Notes under the pieces: generated by a model
The model's input: the letters and a program-made list of their open reading frames with translations, nothing else
What the model was told of the DNA's origin: nothing
Database searches by the model: none
Shown: positions 49,044-60,400 of the stretch, one piece after another
Position numbering within the stretch: position 1 is the first letter of the stretch
How the letters are laid out: every line of letters starts with the position of its first letter
DNA from: Engraulis encrasicolus
Taxonomy: Eukaryota > Chordata > Actinopteri > Clupeiformes > Engraulidae
Assembly: GCF_034702125.1 (NCBI RefSeq)
Contig: NC_085873.1
Coordinates: 53,534,299-53,598,298, forward strand
Reading direction: 5' to 3'
Length of the DNA stretch: 64,000 bases
Position numbers and translations under genes: made by a program

Positions 49044-49382
49044 AACAGGACAGGGGTTCCCAAACTTGACCGGGAGATATGGATCGTGTGATATAAAGAA
49101 TAGGGGTTCCCAAACTTTACCATGACAAGACCCCCCATATACCAGAAGATTCCAGCAGAGGCCTTGACATGGGTCATGCCATACTATTTTTTTTGTGCAC
49201 CATCTTTCATTGGTCGATAAGTGCACCTTTAAATCCATGCAATTACAACAGGAAATGTGATAAATATTCCAGTGTTGGCCATGGCATAAATGAGATTTTA
49301 TTCTGCTATGCTTTTCCTTTCAACCTGCCTTGGCCCCCCCTAGCACCCCAGGGATCCCCAGCTCCCACTTTGAAAGCCGCTG
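49044..49382. mobile_element. hAT-like MITE, ~340 bp
   Basis: CAGGGGTTCCCAAACTTG near the left end and, inverted, CAGCGGCTTTCAAAGTGG at the right. GCATAAAG flanks both sides (49036-49043 and 49383-49390). The left terminus holds seven extra bases and an internal repeat of the terminus (AGGGGTTCCCAAACTTT, 49104), so the end may have been rearranged. Confidence 0.7.
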
Positions 49383-49597
49383 GCATAAAGATGATGTTTT
49401 TTGGGACTGACAAGGAGCATATTTATTGTATTAGCCCAATCAATGTGTTGTATTTTGCCAATTTGAAATTGTAGTCTATGCGCCGGTCAAGCAGCCTTCA
49501 CATGCGTTGTTGTTATTGGTTGTTGTTGCATACATTGGTTTTCTTCCCTCTTACAGCTTACATTACACACTGTGTACCCCAGTTTGGGAAACACAGA

Positions 49598-49673
49598 CTG
49601 TCAGGGATAGGCCATCAGGGATAGAGCATCAGGGATAGGCCATCAGGGATAGAGCATCAGGGATAGGCCATCC
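49598..49673. repeat. 13-bp minisatellite
   Basis: About five copies of CATCAGGGATAG(A/G) with GC. Confidence 0.88.
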
Positions 49674-50209
49674 ATCTTTAAGCATGTTTCACTGAAGGCT
49701 TTATTCAGTTTTCGCTGCTTTCATTACCCCCATGCCCTCCCCTCTTCTCTCTCTCACTCCTCTCTCCTCTCCCCTCCACCTTTCCTCTCTCTCTCTCCTC
49801 TACCCGTCCTCTCTTCCTCTGTCCTTTTCAACAAGTAAACATGGCCCCTGTGCAGGTGGTGAAGTTGACAAGAATTGCCTGTGATGTGAAGATGTATTCG
49901 TGTCCTTAGAGACTCCCATCATGCTCTTGTGTTTGGCGAGGCTCTAAGTGGACTCCCCGTGCCGGTGTGTTGTATTTGGCAACGCCGCATCCTCGCCTCC
50001 TCGTAAATTATCTGCCGGTCTGATGGGCAGAGGGAAAGAATGTCTCCTGACCTTGGCTAGGCTACATGTTTCATCCAAGGCGACGCGTACCGCAGATACA
50101 ACCTGATTTATGTCTGGTCTCGTTTATTAGCAACCTTTTCTGTTTTATCTTGTGTATTCTATCGGCCTGAACGCAATGTCAGTGAAGTCACCTGTGTTGG
50201 AAAGGAAGG

Positions 50210-50290
50210 GTGTTTTGATGTTCTGAACCGGGTTCTTGATATCTCTGCTGTTCTGAACCGGGTTCTTGATATCTCTGCTGTTCTGCTGCG
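50210..50290. repeat. 38-bp duplication before exon E16
   Basis: GTTCTGAACCGGGTTCTTGA plus TATCTCTGCT twice. It ends about 15 bases before the acceptor and does not include exon sequence. Confidence 0.92.
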
Positions 50291-50303
50291 TCTGTCCCAT
50301 TAG

Positions 50304-50441
50304 ATCCCGTACCTGGCGGATGGCGTTCGTATCCATGGAGAGAAGGTGACGGAGGCTCTGCGGCCCTTCCACGAGCGCCTGGAGGCCTGCTTCAAGCAGC
50401 TCAGAGAGAAGGTGGAGAAGCAGTACGGGGTCAAGACTCTG
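50304..50441 (+). CDS. dock1: dock1 exon E16, end of DHR-2
   Basis: Forty-six codons, IPYLADGVRIHGEKVTEALR through EKVEKQYGVKTL. It closes the DHR-2 domain. Acceptor CCATTAG, donor GTGAGA. A 38-bp intron segment (TTCTGAACCGGG...) is duplicated just upstream but stops short of the exon. Confidence 0.97.
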
Positions 50442-51470
50442 GTGAGAATACTATTACTGCCTAAAGGGTTCTCCTCCTGTCTGAAGTGTGAAAACTGAAA
50501 GTGTGAGAAGTTCCTAAAGTTTCTTCCTCTAAAGTGTGAAAAGTTTTCTGGCATTAACATACATTTCATATGGAAAATGTATAAAACTTTGTAACCATGC
50601 AGAAGGACAAAAAAAAATAAAGTTGTGATTTTTAGAAATAAGGTTGTGATTTTCAAGTTGGGACTACCTACATTTTTGTATCCATGTTTGTAAGAAAAAA
50701 ACAGGAACTCGGTAAATGAAGATTTCCACAAACTGCTTAGATGAATACGCTGCAATTGTCCAAGTTTGCCATGGTCACAATGTCTCTTGAGTGACCAGAA
50801 ACAAGTCAATATATCAAGTGCACTTGGGCATTACATAACTAACAAATCACAGGCTAACAACCTTGTTTTCCCTTATTGATGTCCCTCCTCCACTAAACGC
50901 ATGACTCTGGCCACCTCACACAATACTTCCCTCTACGACTCGGCCCAATTTTTCACCAGACACCATCGAGCTAGCGGCTCTTACATGGTTCTTAATTGCT
51001 GCTGTAGCGGTCGGCCTTCAGCTTAGGCAGACGTGGCAGGAGAGGAGAGGAGCTATTGATTACGTCTGGGCTGAAGGGGGTGTGTGTGTTTTTTTCCCTT
51101 TATGAGTGTCAGGCCTGTTGCCCTGAGGTGTGTAAGTGTGTGTGCTAGCTACGGTAGCTAACAGCATGATGGATCCCCGCACAGAGAACAGTTCAAGGAC
51201 ACTGAGAGCAGGTTTGGGACGCATGCACGTCAGGTTTGGGACGCACGTCTCTCAACACCTCATTTAGCTGGGCTTGCTGGGGCGTGCTGCTGGACTGGAC
51301 TGGGATGATAAATCAGGTCGGGCATTCTTAGCCAAGACCGGTCCGCCAGGCGTTTAGGGAGACAACATCAGTTATTTTAACCCCAATAGCCAAATAAATA
51401 TATATTTCAATCTGACTCTGAGAGGTTTGATGAAGAATTGATATCAGGAGGTCAGGTCAAAATCATCAGC

Positions 51471-51746
51471 AGTCCACCAGGCAAATGCACTGTATGCCCT
51501 ATGGCCAGTCCACCAGGCAAATGCCCAGTATGCCCTATGGCCAGTCCACCAGGCAAATGCCCAGTATGCCCTATGGCCACAACAGTCCACCAGGCAAATG
51601 CCCAGTATGCCCTATGGCCACAACAGTCCACCAGGCAAATGCCCAGTATGCCCTATGGCCACAACAGTCCACCAGGCAAATGCCCAGTATGCCCTATGGC
51701 CACAACAGTCCACCAGGCAAATGCCCAGTATGCCCTATGGCCAGTC
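51471..51746. repeat. 38-41-bp minisatellite, seven copies
   Basis: The unit AGTCCACCAGGCAAATGC(C/A)C plus AGTATGCCCTATGGCC, with ACAAC in the last copies. Confidence 0.95.
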
Positions 51747-51919
51747 CTGCCCTGTTGGGCTGCCCTAGAGAGCTCTATGGTTGATGTTTAACAAGGGCAA
51801 CATCTCGCTCTGTCAAACACTGTGAAGGTTTGTTTTTGGGATTTGAGCTTATTTGTTCACTCTGTGCTCTCTTGTGAATGTTAGTCAGTAGGTTATTTTG
51901 TATATACCCTTGACATTCA

Positions 51920-51927
51920 CGTGTGTT

Positions 51928-51958
<31 letters not shown>

Positions 51959-52089
51959 GCATGTGTGCGCGTGCATGTGTGTGTCTCTCTTTCTGTCTGT
52001 CTCTCTCTGTGTTTGTGTGTGTGTGTTTCTCTCTCTCTCCTCTCTGCCCTCTCTCTCTCTCTCTCTGTACATGTTGTCCTGTGTGTGTG

Positions 52090-52143
<54 letters not shown>

Positions 52144-52175
52144 CCTCTCTCTCTCTCCATGTTGTCCTGTGTGTG
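51920..52175. repeat. (GT)n and (CT)n before exon E17
   Basis: It includes two copies of CATGTTGTCCTGTGTGTGTG (52070 and 52159); the second leads directly into the E17 acceptor. Confidence 0.92.
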
Positions 52176-52182
52176 TGTGTAG

Positions 52183-52328
52183 CCGGGTGCTGATGAGCGT
52201 CGCGGTGGCCAGAGGCCTCGCTCCATGGTGCGTTCCTTCACCATGCCCTCCTCCCAGCGCCCGCTGTCTGTCGCCTCCGTCACCTCCATCTCCTCCGACA
52301 ACTCCCCTTCCAGGCCCGGCTCCGACGG
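52183..52328 (+). CDS. dock1: dock1 exon E17, serine-rich linker
   Basis: It encodes PGADERRGGQRPRSMVRSFT, MPSSQRPLSVASV and TSISSDNSPSRPGSD plus two bases of glycine. The serine/arginine-rich linker after DHR-2 fits DOCK1. Acceptor TGTGTGTAG follows a GT run; donor GTGAGT. The exon is GC-rich against AT/GT-rich intron. Confidence 0.96.
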
Positions 52329-52643
52329 GTGAGTAACCACGGCAACAGCCCCATCCATCATCAGCACCACCAGGGCAGGGCGGGAGGGAAGGGAGCAAGT
52401 GCAGACAGAGCATCACACACACCTGCCATTAGACTGCTACATGGCCCTGTTATATGGTAATTCCCCCACCTCCACAGCCTGCTGCATCTTCTAGTGATCC
52501 AAGAATCACACAGGGGCCCTCCCAACACTCCCCCACATGTCATGTTTACACTGGGTTACCTTGACTGCCTAACTAAGATGGCTGCCGCATTCTTCAAAAG
52601 TACAGAAAAGCCATCACATGGTTTGCCTGCTTGTCAGTTAGAG

Positions 52644-52672
52644 CAGGGTTTCCCAAACTGGGGTGCACAGGG
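52644..52672 (+). mobile_element. hAT-like terminus fragment
   Basis: CAGGGTTTCCCAAACTGGGG TGC is a hAT-type end. The same end inverted is at 49574-49595. No partner end was found near either. Confidence 0.5.
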
Positions 52673-52796
52673 AAAGAAGTTCAGGAATGAAGATGAGGAT
52701 GAACCTTCTGAGGAGGAAGAGGAGAATAGTCCCCTTTTACAAGTAATTTGAAAACATTTGGAAATGGCAAAAACGTGTTCTCATTAACATTCAGCA

Positions 52797-53580
52797 TTGA
52801 AGAGATGCCAGGACACAAATAGCCGGTTAAGAAGCGGGACAAAAAGAGAACACCTTGACCGCCACACCAAGGAAACTCCCGAAGGTCTCATTGGGTGCAA
52901 TCAATACTGTGTCAGACGACTGATGCCACACACTGCAATGGGAAGCCTAAACACTAAAGTACCCACCGAACTGAGGAATTCATTAGCAACATTACCCAGG
53001 ACAAAAAAGGAAAATGTCAGTGATGAGCTCATAATGTGTGTGTGTGGGCAAAGGGCAGTGTGGCACCTTGTGCCATTGTTTGATTCTTGTTTAATCCATC
53101 TCATTAAGGAGTGCCATTTGCCACAGCAACTGGATCACATAACAGCCACACATGAAAAGCCTAATGAGTGAGAATTAGAGTACTGACAACAATGGCATGG
53201 CTATTAAATACTCATCTCTTAAGGAATCCAGCTGTGGATTCAGTCTCTGTAGAATGGATGTTTGGCAGGTCGTGTATGCCATGTGTATGTCAGGAGGGTT
53301 GTCAAGAACAAAGTAAAATGAAAGAGATGAGGGGGTCTCTCAGTGGACCCTGCAAGCTTTTGAGATGTAGGCTTTGAGATGTATTTTCTCATGTGTGGGC
53401 TTGCTGGGGGGAAATACGAGAACTTCACTGGCAATATCGTCCATGCCTGGTTGCCATGACACTGTGTAGGAGTCTGTTCCACAAGCTCCAATAACAGTCT
53501 AGTCTCCCCATCACAGCTGTGCCATTTCCAAAGAACATTTTTTGGCCGCTGCACAGGGTAGGTGTTTCGGGCAGTAACAT
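52797..53580. other. unrecognised region with a 124-codon open frame
   Basis: An open frame at 52797-53171 (+) and overlapping reverse frames to 53689 have ordinary amino-acid composition but no motif I recognise. They may be remains of a transposon next to the foldback element. Not called as a gene. Confidence 0.35.
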
Positions 53581-53599
53581 CAAGACTACTGATTTGAAT

Positions 53600-55812
53600 G
53601 AATTTATGTAATAGTGCAGGTTCAGTTGTCTCAAAAATAAGGTTTAGGAACATTTCATATAGATTTTTACAAATTGTGTTTTTCATCAACTACAGACCCC
53701 ATAGTCTTCGGATCCACCTGTTTCCATTTTTTTTCTGAAGTGGAAACGCCCAAAATCCAAGATGGCGGATATATGGTCATATTCTAACACAAACATGTCA
53801 TATACATTTTTGGAATTGGTGTTTTTTATATTTCTTACACCCCCTGAACAAAAAACAACCTGTTTCCACCCCCGCCCCTGAAGTTTTAGTACCAAAATCC
53901 AAGATGGCTGACATGACATATAGCATAAATTATGTATTTGGTGTTTTAAGGTCTCTAAAGTCATTGTTTTTTTCTTGTATTTGTAATATTCACAATGGAT
54001 AAAGGACTGTTCAGTCAGCCATTACATGAACTTCATTCAAAAATTATTCAATCTGTTGTAAAAATTCAACATGACATCAGAAAAGGCATTGAACGGCTCT
54101 TTTTATGACCAGGTAATGTGTCTTATCCTATTTATTTGTAGGACCCCCTCTGAATACAAAACAACTTGTTTTTATTGTCCCTTTAACTTTCAGAAGCAAA
54201 ATCCAAGATGGCTGACATTATAGCAAAATAAGGACATTTTGGTGTTTTAACCCATTAAGACATGGCATTTTAAATTTGCTGTTACCAGAATGGCACTGAC
54301 CAAGTCGTAGTGCATTACTAAAGGCCCTGTGTCATGTCATAGTACTGTAGTGCTATGGTAGTTAACTTTCAATGACTATTACAGTGTGTCACAGGAGGTA
54401 CGGCGCGCATCAAGGGGCTACGGTCTATAAAGCGCTCTGCAGTATTGTACTCCTATTGGTAATATTGTGATCGGCACATAACTGTCATTACATGAAATGT
54501 TATTAACATTTATCTCATATTTTGCCAAAATTCAACATGGTGTCCAAAAACCCTTGAACTAGCTAATAACCTAGATCTCCTCTATATCTGAACTGGCCCC
54601 TGATCTCAATAGCATAGCAGCAGGTGGCGCCGGTGTGATTTATGACAGGAGTGGAGCCCTCTGTCCATCCCCATGATGCCTCAGTCTCAGAGGTAGAGCA
54701 TCTGAAGTTTGAGGTGACACACCTTAAATGTTGTGCGCAAATGTTAGCTTGCAATTTGCCAGTTGCAAAAGAAAAGCCAGTTGCCTCCAACTAAACTCTA
54801 TATACTGATCAGGAAGTACAAGAAAATCCTATTCATTTCATAGAAAAACTATCCAGAAGATTGGGCAATAGGACTACCTCATTCCACACATTAATATATA
54901 GAGAATACTCTGTAGCATCATTGAGGCAGACATGGGCGCCGCTAGGGGGGGGAAGATGTAACAGATTCTAAGGGCCCAAGCACTGACAGCACTGACAGGG
55001 CCCTTAGTGGTGCCCAACATTTCTGGCGGTGTCCCTGGAGGCAGACACAGTCTACATTCACACTTGTGCCACCAATACTTCATGATGCCAAAGGTCTTAC
55101 AAAGGTATGATAGTGTGGCCATTACTAGGGTCATGGGTGTACACTGACTGTCATACCAAAGACCATAGTTCTGTGAGCAGAGAGCATGGCGAGATTGTTG
55201 GAATTGGATGAATGCAGCATCCCAAGCAGAACATTTGGTTTCATAGCCTTCAGATAAGCTGAAGCCGACCCTGAAGCAACTTTGTAGGCATTGGCCTTGA
55301 CATAGGAAGCCAAACCAGTGCATATGCAACACTACTGTACAGGTAGCACTGCATAACATTGATTTTGCTATATGAAATGTCGGCCATCTTGGATTTTGTA
55401 ATGGATTTAGTTTATGTGATGGCTGACTTCAGTCATATAACAAATATTACAAATAAAAGTCAACAATGGATGAATAGACTTAAAAAATACTAAATATGCC
55501 AATTTTGCCAAATAAGATGTCAGCCATCTTGATTTTCCCACTAAAAAGAGAAGCAAACAAGTGGTTTTCTATGAAATGTTGTCCTGGAAATAAAAAAAAG
55601 ATTAGCTGAAGAAATTAAATCCTTAAAACAGCATTAATGGCGAATGTTCTGTACACAATGGCAGCCATCTTGGATTTGCCACTAAATATTAAGAAAAAAA
55701 TTGGAAACAGGTGGATTTGTATTCGGGGGGGTCCTAGAAGTAAAAAAAATGCTGAATGGAAAAATCTATACGAAATGTTCCTAAACTTACAACTGAACCT
55801 GCACTATAAAGG
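53600..55812. mobile_element. foldback element with long inverted arms
   Basis: The left arm (53610-53790) and right arm (55640-55810) are inverted copies (ATAGTGCAGGTTCAGTTGT, TAGGAACATTTC(A/G)TATAGAT, CCACCTGTTTCCA, AATCCAAGATGGC). CCAAGATGGC(T/G)G recurs in the arms and in inner copies at 53900, 54205, 55385 and 55525. The centre (54250-55350) has no recognised frame. The exact termini and target duplication were not resolved. Confidence 0.7.
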
Positions 55813-56217
55813 GTGGGTGGTTGTCTGTTGAATGGATTGACTCAGTCCCACCACATCTCCCTCTCTGTCGTGTCTGATGGGACACTTATGCAAGTCGTCA
55901 TACCCACACACACACAGCCTTCACCCTCACTGGGCACCTGTAATGATGCTGTCTAGAAAGACGGGGCAATACTAAAAATGGTTTCCCTTCACTCAGAAAA
56001 GACAAGGCAGACAGGAGAGGCACAGAGTGAGAGATTGGGGAAAGCAAAATAAATTGGCAGATACGGCAGCAGGGGTGCACAGCTGAGAGCAAAGAAAGTG
56101 GCAGATCAGGGCGCAGGAGCTGGCCAACCTGGGCAGGAATTTGGAGACGACTTTGAGGAGATGGATACGGTTCTGGGTGAGAGTGTGGAAGATGAAACAT
56201 GCAGTAATTCCTAACAT

Positions 56218-56422
56218 TCTCTCCCATGATCAGGTTCACTCTGGAGCCCCTGCTGCCTAAGAAAGTGCACTGCAAGTCCTGAACCCGGGTCATCAGCATA
56301 GTAGACTAGTGCCCTACAGTTAGGACATGGTAAGGCCTATATAAAGTATAACATATCAAATGTAATCTCCCACCAGGTTCACTCTGGAGCCCCTGCTGCC
56401 TAAGAAAGTGCACTGCAAGTCC
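56218..56422 (+). repeat. duplicated acceptor and first 46 bases of E18
   Basis: A copy of CAG|GTTCACTCTGGAGCCCC through CACTGCAAGTCC lies with its AG at 56233, 143 bases before the true one (56376). The 46 exon bases are identical. The decoy then reads TGA directly after the serine codon. Confidence 0.96.
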
Positions 56423-56584
56423 CAGGACAAGCTGGACCGTGACGAGGCGGAGAGGGAGCGCAAGGACAAGGAGAAGAAGAAGGAGAAGAGGAACAGCAAA
56501 CACCAGGAGAGCTTCGACAAGGAGCTCAAGACCACCACCGAGATCCCCACGCAGGCATCCGACACAGTCATCCTCTCAGAAATG
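56377..56584 (+). CDS. dock1: dock1 exon E18, basic lysine-rich tail
   Basis: It encodes (G)FTLEPLLPKKVHCKSQDK, a long Lys/Arg/Glu run (KDKEKKKEKRNSKHQESFDK) and ASDTVILSEM. Sixty-nine codons. The basic stretch matches the phosphoinositide-binding tail region of DOCK180. Both ends are duplicated: the acceptor with 46 exon bases recurs upstream at 56233, and the last 43 exon bases with the donor recur downstream. The donor used here, GTGATA, is weaker than that of the last downstream copy (GTGAGA). Confidence 0.94.
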
Positions 56585-56785
56585 GTGATAATAATAATCA
56601 TAATAATATTGGTGGAGACACCGTCATCCTCTCCGAAATGGTGATAATAATAATACTACTAATAATAATAGATCCCCACGCAGGCATCCGACACAGTCAT
56701 CCTCTCAGAAATGGTGATAATAATAATCATAATAATATAGGTGGAGACACCGTCATCCTCTCAGAAATGGTGAGAGATGAATGTG
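56542..56785 (+). repeat. duplicated 3' end and donor of E18
   Basis: A unit of about 129 bp starting GATCCCCACGCAGGCATCCG occurs at 56542 and 56671. Inside each unit the end TCATCCTCTC(A/C)GAAATG|GTGA recurs a second time, giving four donor-like sites at 56584, about 56640, about 56713 and about 56769. (ATA)n sequence joins them. Reading past the first donor meets a stop at 56642. Confidence 0.93.
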
Positions 56786-56975
56786 CTTAAAAAAGAGAGA
56801 AGATTTGCACACTGTTGCTGCTCCCAGTTTATTATACACAACGTGACTGCCAGTCTGGTCGAAACGTGTATTAAAAACTGGGAGCAGCAACACCTGGTCT
56901 AGTCTATTCTAGCTTTGCCCGTTTCAATGTCATGACTGCTTCAGCTTTCTGCAGACTCCCACTACAAATACAAGT

Positions 56976-57050
56976 TTGTGGCATTGGCTGGACAGGGTGA
57001 TGTGGCGTTGGCTGGACAGGGTGATGTGGTGTTGGCTGGACAGGGTGGAT
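56976..57050. repeat. 23-bp minisatellite
   Basis: GTGATGTGG(C/T)GTTGGCTGGA plus CAGG, about three copies. Confidence 0.9.
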
Positions 57051-57387
57051 TTTTGTGCCATCCAGAATTTCCACCACTGCACTGTTAGCTCAGGTCTCCA
57101 TTCCCCCTGGCAAAATTGACCAGGTCTGAAAATCAATTGTGCTTTCATTGTGTGAGAGAGTGAGAGTGAGAGGTGGGAGCAGTGGGGCCTATCTTTGGCT
57201 TTTGGTCGGCTTTTATGTATTTATTTTTGAAAGCAGGCCTAATATTTGTGAAGAGATCATCGCCCACATGTTTGCTGAAGATGAACAAGCCAATTGAGGA
57301 TTGGAAAGCAATTTCCTCTAGTGGGCCTCCATTGATGTGTTATGAGTTGGCTTAGAGGGGAGTGTATTATTTATCAGAAATAGCCCA

Positions 57388-57389
57388 TG

Positions 57390-57449
<60 letters not shown>

Positions 57450-57450
57450 G
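57388..57450. repeat. (ATG)n trinucleotide repeat
   Basis: About 20 uninterrupted ATG/GAT units. Confidence 0.97.
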
Positions 57451-57589
57451 TCGTGGCCAAACTGCCAGGGCTTTTCCTGCTTGGCTGCCTGGTGATCACT
57501 GTATTTACCTCATAACTGCTTTCTGCTCCAGAGAAAAAATATAATTTGCATTCGAAATTACCTTTAAGAGCTATTTCATATAGGAAAAT

Positions 57590-57945
57590 CATTCCTGTTG
57601 GGATATTTTCATCACATATTCCTGATGTGGAATTGCAGGTTTTTGAATTGGTATAATCCTGCCCCTATGCAGAGTAATGTGACCATGCTCTCCTACCAAT
57701 GTCTTCTGTTTCCATTGGGCTTCGTTCAAAATGACCATTTTAGAGGCATTCCTGTTGGGATATTTTCATCACATATTCCTGATGTGGAATTGCAGGTTTT
57801 TGAGCTGATATAATGCTGCCCCTATGCAGAGTAATGTCATCATGGTCTCCTACCGATCTCTTCTGTTTCCAATTGATGTGCGCAGTTGCTGAAGTCTAAT
57901 CTGCGCTTCATGTGACCACGCTCTCCTACCAATCTCTTCTGTTTC
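57590..57945. repeat. ~155-bp tandem duplication
   Basis: CATTCCTGTTGGGATATTTT...GCCCCTATGCAGAGTAATGT...CTTCTGTTTCCATTGGGC occurs at 57590 and 57747; a partial third copy continues to 57950. Confidence 0.93.
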
Positions 57946-58289
57946 CATCGGGCTGCACGAATGCAAATGAAATATTTGCAGTGGCAGCCGACAGTAAAGG
58001 AAGAACTAAAAATATGATTAGAGTGTGTTTCCACTTCAGAGGTATAAGCTCACGCTTTAGTAAGTTAAAAAAAATCCCAACCACGGCAGAGTATTCACAT
58101 GCTGCAACCAGGATTAGCACCTGTTTGAAAGTGTTAAATTCTGCAGCTATAGAAACAGGCCCCTGCACACACATACTTGCTCCTACCCTAATATTAACAT
58201 GAGCTGGCATCCACTAAACATTCTTCTCCATCTCCTTCTCTTTCTCCATCTCTTCCTTTATCTCCTCTCTCTCTCTCTCCCTCTCTCAG

Positions 58290-58488
58290 ATCAGTCCCCT
58301 GCGTCCTCAGAGGCCTAAGAGTCAGGTGATCAACCTCCTGGCCCCTGACCGCCGTCTCTCCGTGTCCCCAGGGCCTCCCACCCCGTCTGCAGGGGCCACT
58401 GCGGTGTCAGCAGCGGCGACCCCCCCGGGGGCCCCTCCTCCCATCACCCCGCGGGCCAAGCTGTCCTTCAGCCTGCTCTCGGGATCCA
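58290..58488 (+). CDS. dock1: dock1 exon E19, proline-rich tail (last in window)
   Basis: It encodes ISPLRPQRPKSQVINLLAPD, RRLSVSPGPPTP, an Ala/Pro-rich insert and ITPRAKLSFSLLSGS. It ends one base into a codon before GTGAGT, so at least one more exon must follow beyond the window. The Ala/Pro stretch (GATAVSAAATPPGAP) is longer and less conserved than in mammals. No further acceptor with a matching reading was found up to 64000. Confidence 0.94.
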
Positions 58489-58571
58489 GTGAGTACTGCA
58501 CCTCCATCAGCACTGCTCTTCCACCGCATCGATGGACACATTGATTCAGTCAGACTCTCTCTGCTCCTTAC

Positions 58572-58581
58572 CACACACACA

Positions 58582-58666
<85 letters not shown>
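58572..58666. repeat. (CA)n microsatellite after exon E19
   Basis: It lies about 85 bases after the E19 donor. Confidence 0.97.
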
Positions 58667-58668
<2 letters not shown>

Positions 58669-59715
58669 TATCGCATGGCCCAGGAACAGGCTAGCAGTTC
58701 ATATCACACCAGCCTCACGTCAAGTTAATGACCTGAGAAGAGGAATTATGGATGTAGGTGTTTAGTCCGGCAGCCAAAAGCCAAATATCAGCCGAACCCA
58801 GTTTCGTCTGATAAAGTTTTTTTCTTTGCAGTTTGTGGTTGCCTAAGGTGTACCTATTAAGATTCCAGACGATGCCCGGTGATATCCCTTGAGCATTTTC
58901 AGATATTGAGCCTTTTATGCTTGATGTGCTGCAGCCATAGATTACAACAGTCTTTGGCTCCCAATTCATGTTATGCTGACCAAATACCCTATACCATACT
59001 TATTTTGTGTTTGTTTACATGGTGGGATGTGTATAAGAACAGGTGGTGAGGTATGGACATCAGTGGGGGTGGGGTCATGCATGTTTGGGGGCGGGGCATT
59101 CACCAAAAAAAGCCTGATTTTCCAAGTCGGAGACACAAAGGCCAACATTTCGCCAAACGTGGCTTTATATCTCATAGTGGGTTGTTTGGTTTTGCTGTTT
59201 GTAGTTGTCCAACACTTACCCATCAGGATAAGAGTGGGTGATGTGCCAATTTCAGATATTAACCCTTTCATGTTGATTTCGCTGCAGCCATAGCCCAAAA
59301 TCTTTTGACAGCTTCATAACTGCACTATGATTAACCATAGAGCATTCTGGGTGGTAGGCCTGCCACATCAAAGTGGAGAAAGTGTCCTCGTACCAAATAA
59401 ATTTTAGACAATTACATAACTAGCTGTTTGTCAAGCAGAAATATGTAACATTTAGGCGAATATTGGTGGTGTCAGCTTAGACATACCCAGAAAGGATTAC
59501 CGGTACTAATTCAACACAGAATTTCACCATTTCATACATTGCTATTTACTCTTCCTGTGCTGTTGTAAGTAACATAAAATAAAAATTGTAAGTAATAATT
59601 ACATAATTTTTGGCTGATTATTTGTTTGCCTACAAAGTACATAATTTCAGTGGTGGTCGTATTAACATGGAAAGAGATCAAATTAAAAATGTAAATCCAC
59701 AAAATGACATTGTAA

Positions 59716-60324
59716 TTGAGATTTTTACCAGCCCATGTCATATCAGGGTGTGACACTGTGGCACCCTATTTTGGTATTGGTAAAGGCTCTGTTATCAAGA
59801 CCCTAAAAGCTGGATATCACTTGACATCAATTGGTAATGTGCTGGCACCATTCCAACAACTTTCCAGTGAGGCCACTAACTTTGTGTCGGCATGTTATGG
59901 CATTCCAGACAGTATCAGCATGTCACATACAAGGTTGGTGGTATGGGGAAAAAAGAATGGGAAAGGTCATTTATCTTCACCTAACCTGGCTGCTCTTCCA
60001 CCAACAACAGAGGCATTTCTTGAGAATGTGAAAAGGGCTCATTTTCAAGCAATATTGTGGAGGACATTGGTTCACACTCCACCTGAACTATCTCCTGAAG
60101 CATTTAGATGGAAGAAAGACCCATGCAACAAAGCACTGATACCAATAAGTGTTCCAGAAAATGTCAAAGTGGCACCAGACTACATTTTACAGATGATCAG
60201 ATGTGGTTGCAAGAGTAAAAGCCCCGGCAATTCTAAGAAATGTAGCTGTGCTGTAAACAGTGTGCCTTGCACCATTTTCTGTGCATGTTTTCGGCTGGGA
60301 GGCTGCCGAACCAATGTTGTGTGA
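59716..60324 (+). CDS. C-terminal part of an unassigned transposon protein (CXC-like end)
   Basis: An open frame of about 202 codons with no ATG at its start; it follows a TAA, so it is a 3' fragment or terminal exon. It has three recognisable parts. HVISGCDTVAPYFGIGKGSV resembles the (T/S)GCDTT...FGKGK motif of a family repeated in fish and invertebrate genomes. Its GIGKG part recalls the helix-hairpin-helix of FEN/XPG nucleases; this is my inference. A middle part has FQAILWRTL. The end is Cys-rich (CGCKSKS, CSCAVNSVPC, CACFRLGGC), like tesmin/TSO1 CXC DNA-binding repeats. It lies in a dock1 intron within the 58763 element. It is intact over this length, so the insertion is not old. Catalytic residues upstream are absent. 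Confidence 0.6.
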   Translation: MRFLPAHVISGCDTVAPYFGIGKGSVIKTLKAGYHLTSIGNVLAPFQQLSSEATNFVSACYGIPDSISMSHTRLVVWGKKNGKGHLSSPNLAALPPTTEAFLENVKRAHFQAILWRTLVHTPPELSPEAFRWKKDPCNKALIPISVPENVKVAPDYILQMIRCGCKSKSPGNSKKCSCAVNSVPCTIFCACFRLGGCRTNVV

Positions 60325-60329
60325 GCTTT

Positions 60330-60341
60330 ACTGTGTGTGTG

Positions 60342-60373
<32 letters not shown>

Positions 60374-60400
60374 TGCGTGCGCACGCGTGTGCGTGTAGTA
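60330..60400. repeat. (GT)n / (GTGC)n microsatellite
   Basis: It begins just after the stop of the 202-codon frame. Confidence 0.93.

Noticed and set aside
48357..49238. 293-codon reverse frame rich in Tyr-Ser-Thr-Leu-Leu
   Set aside because: It is the (AGAGT)n array read in frame; five-base units give an open frame by composition.
53240..53689. 149-codon reverse frame
   Set aside because: It runs into the arm of the foldback element and has no recognised domain; the right arm repeats its first residues.
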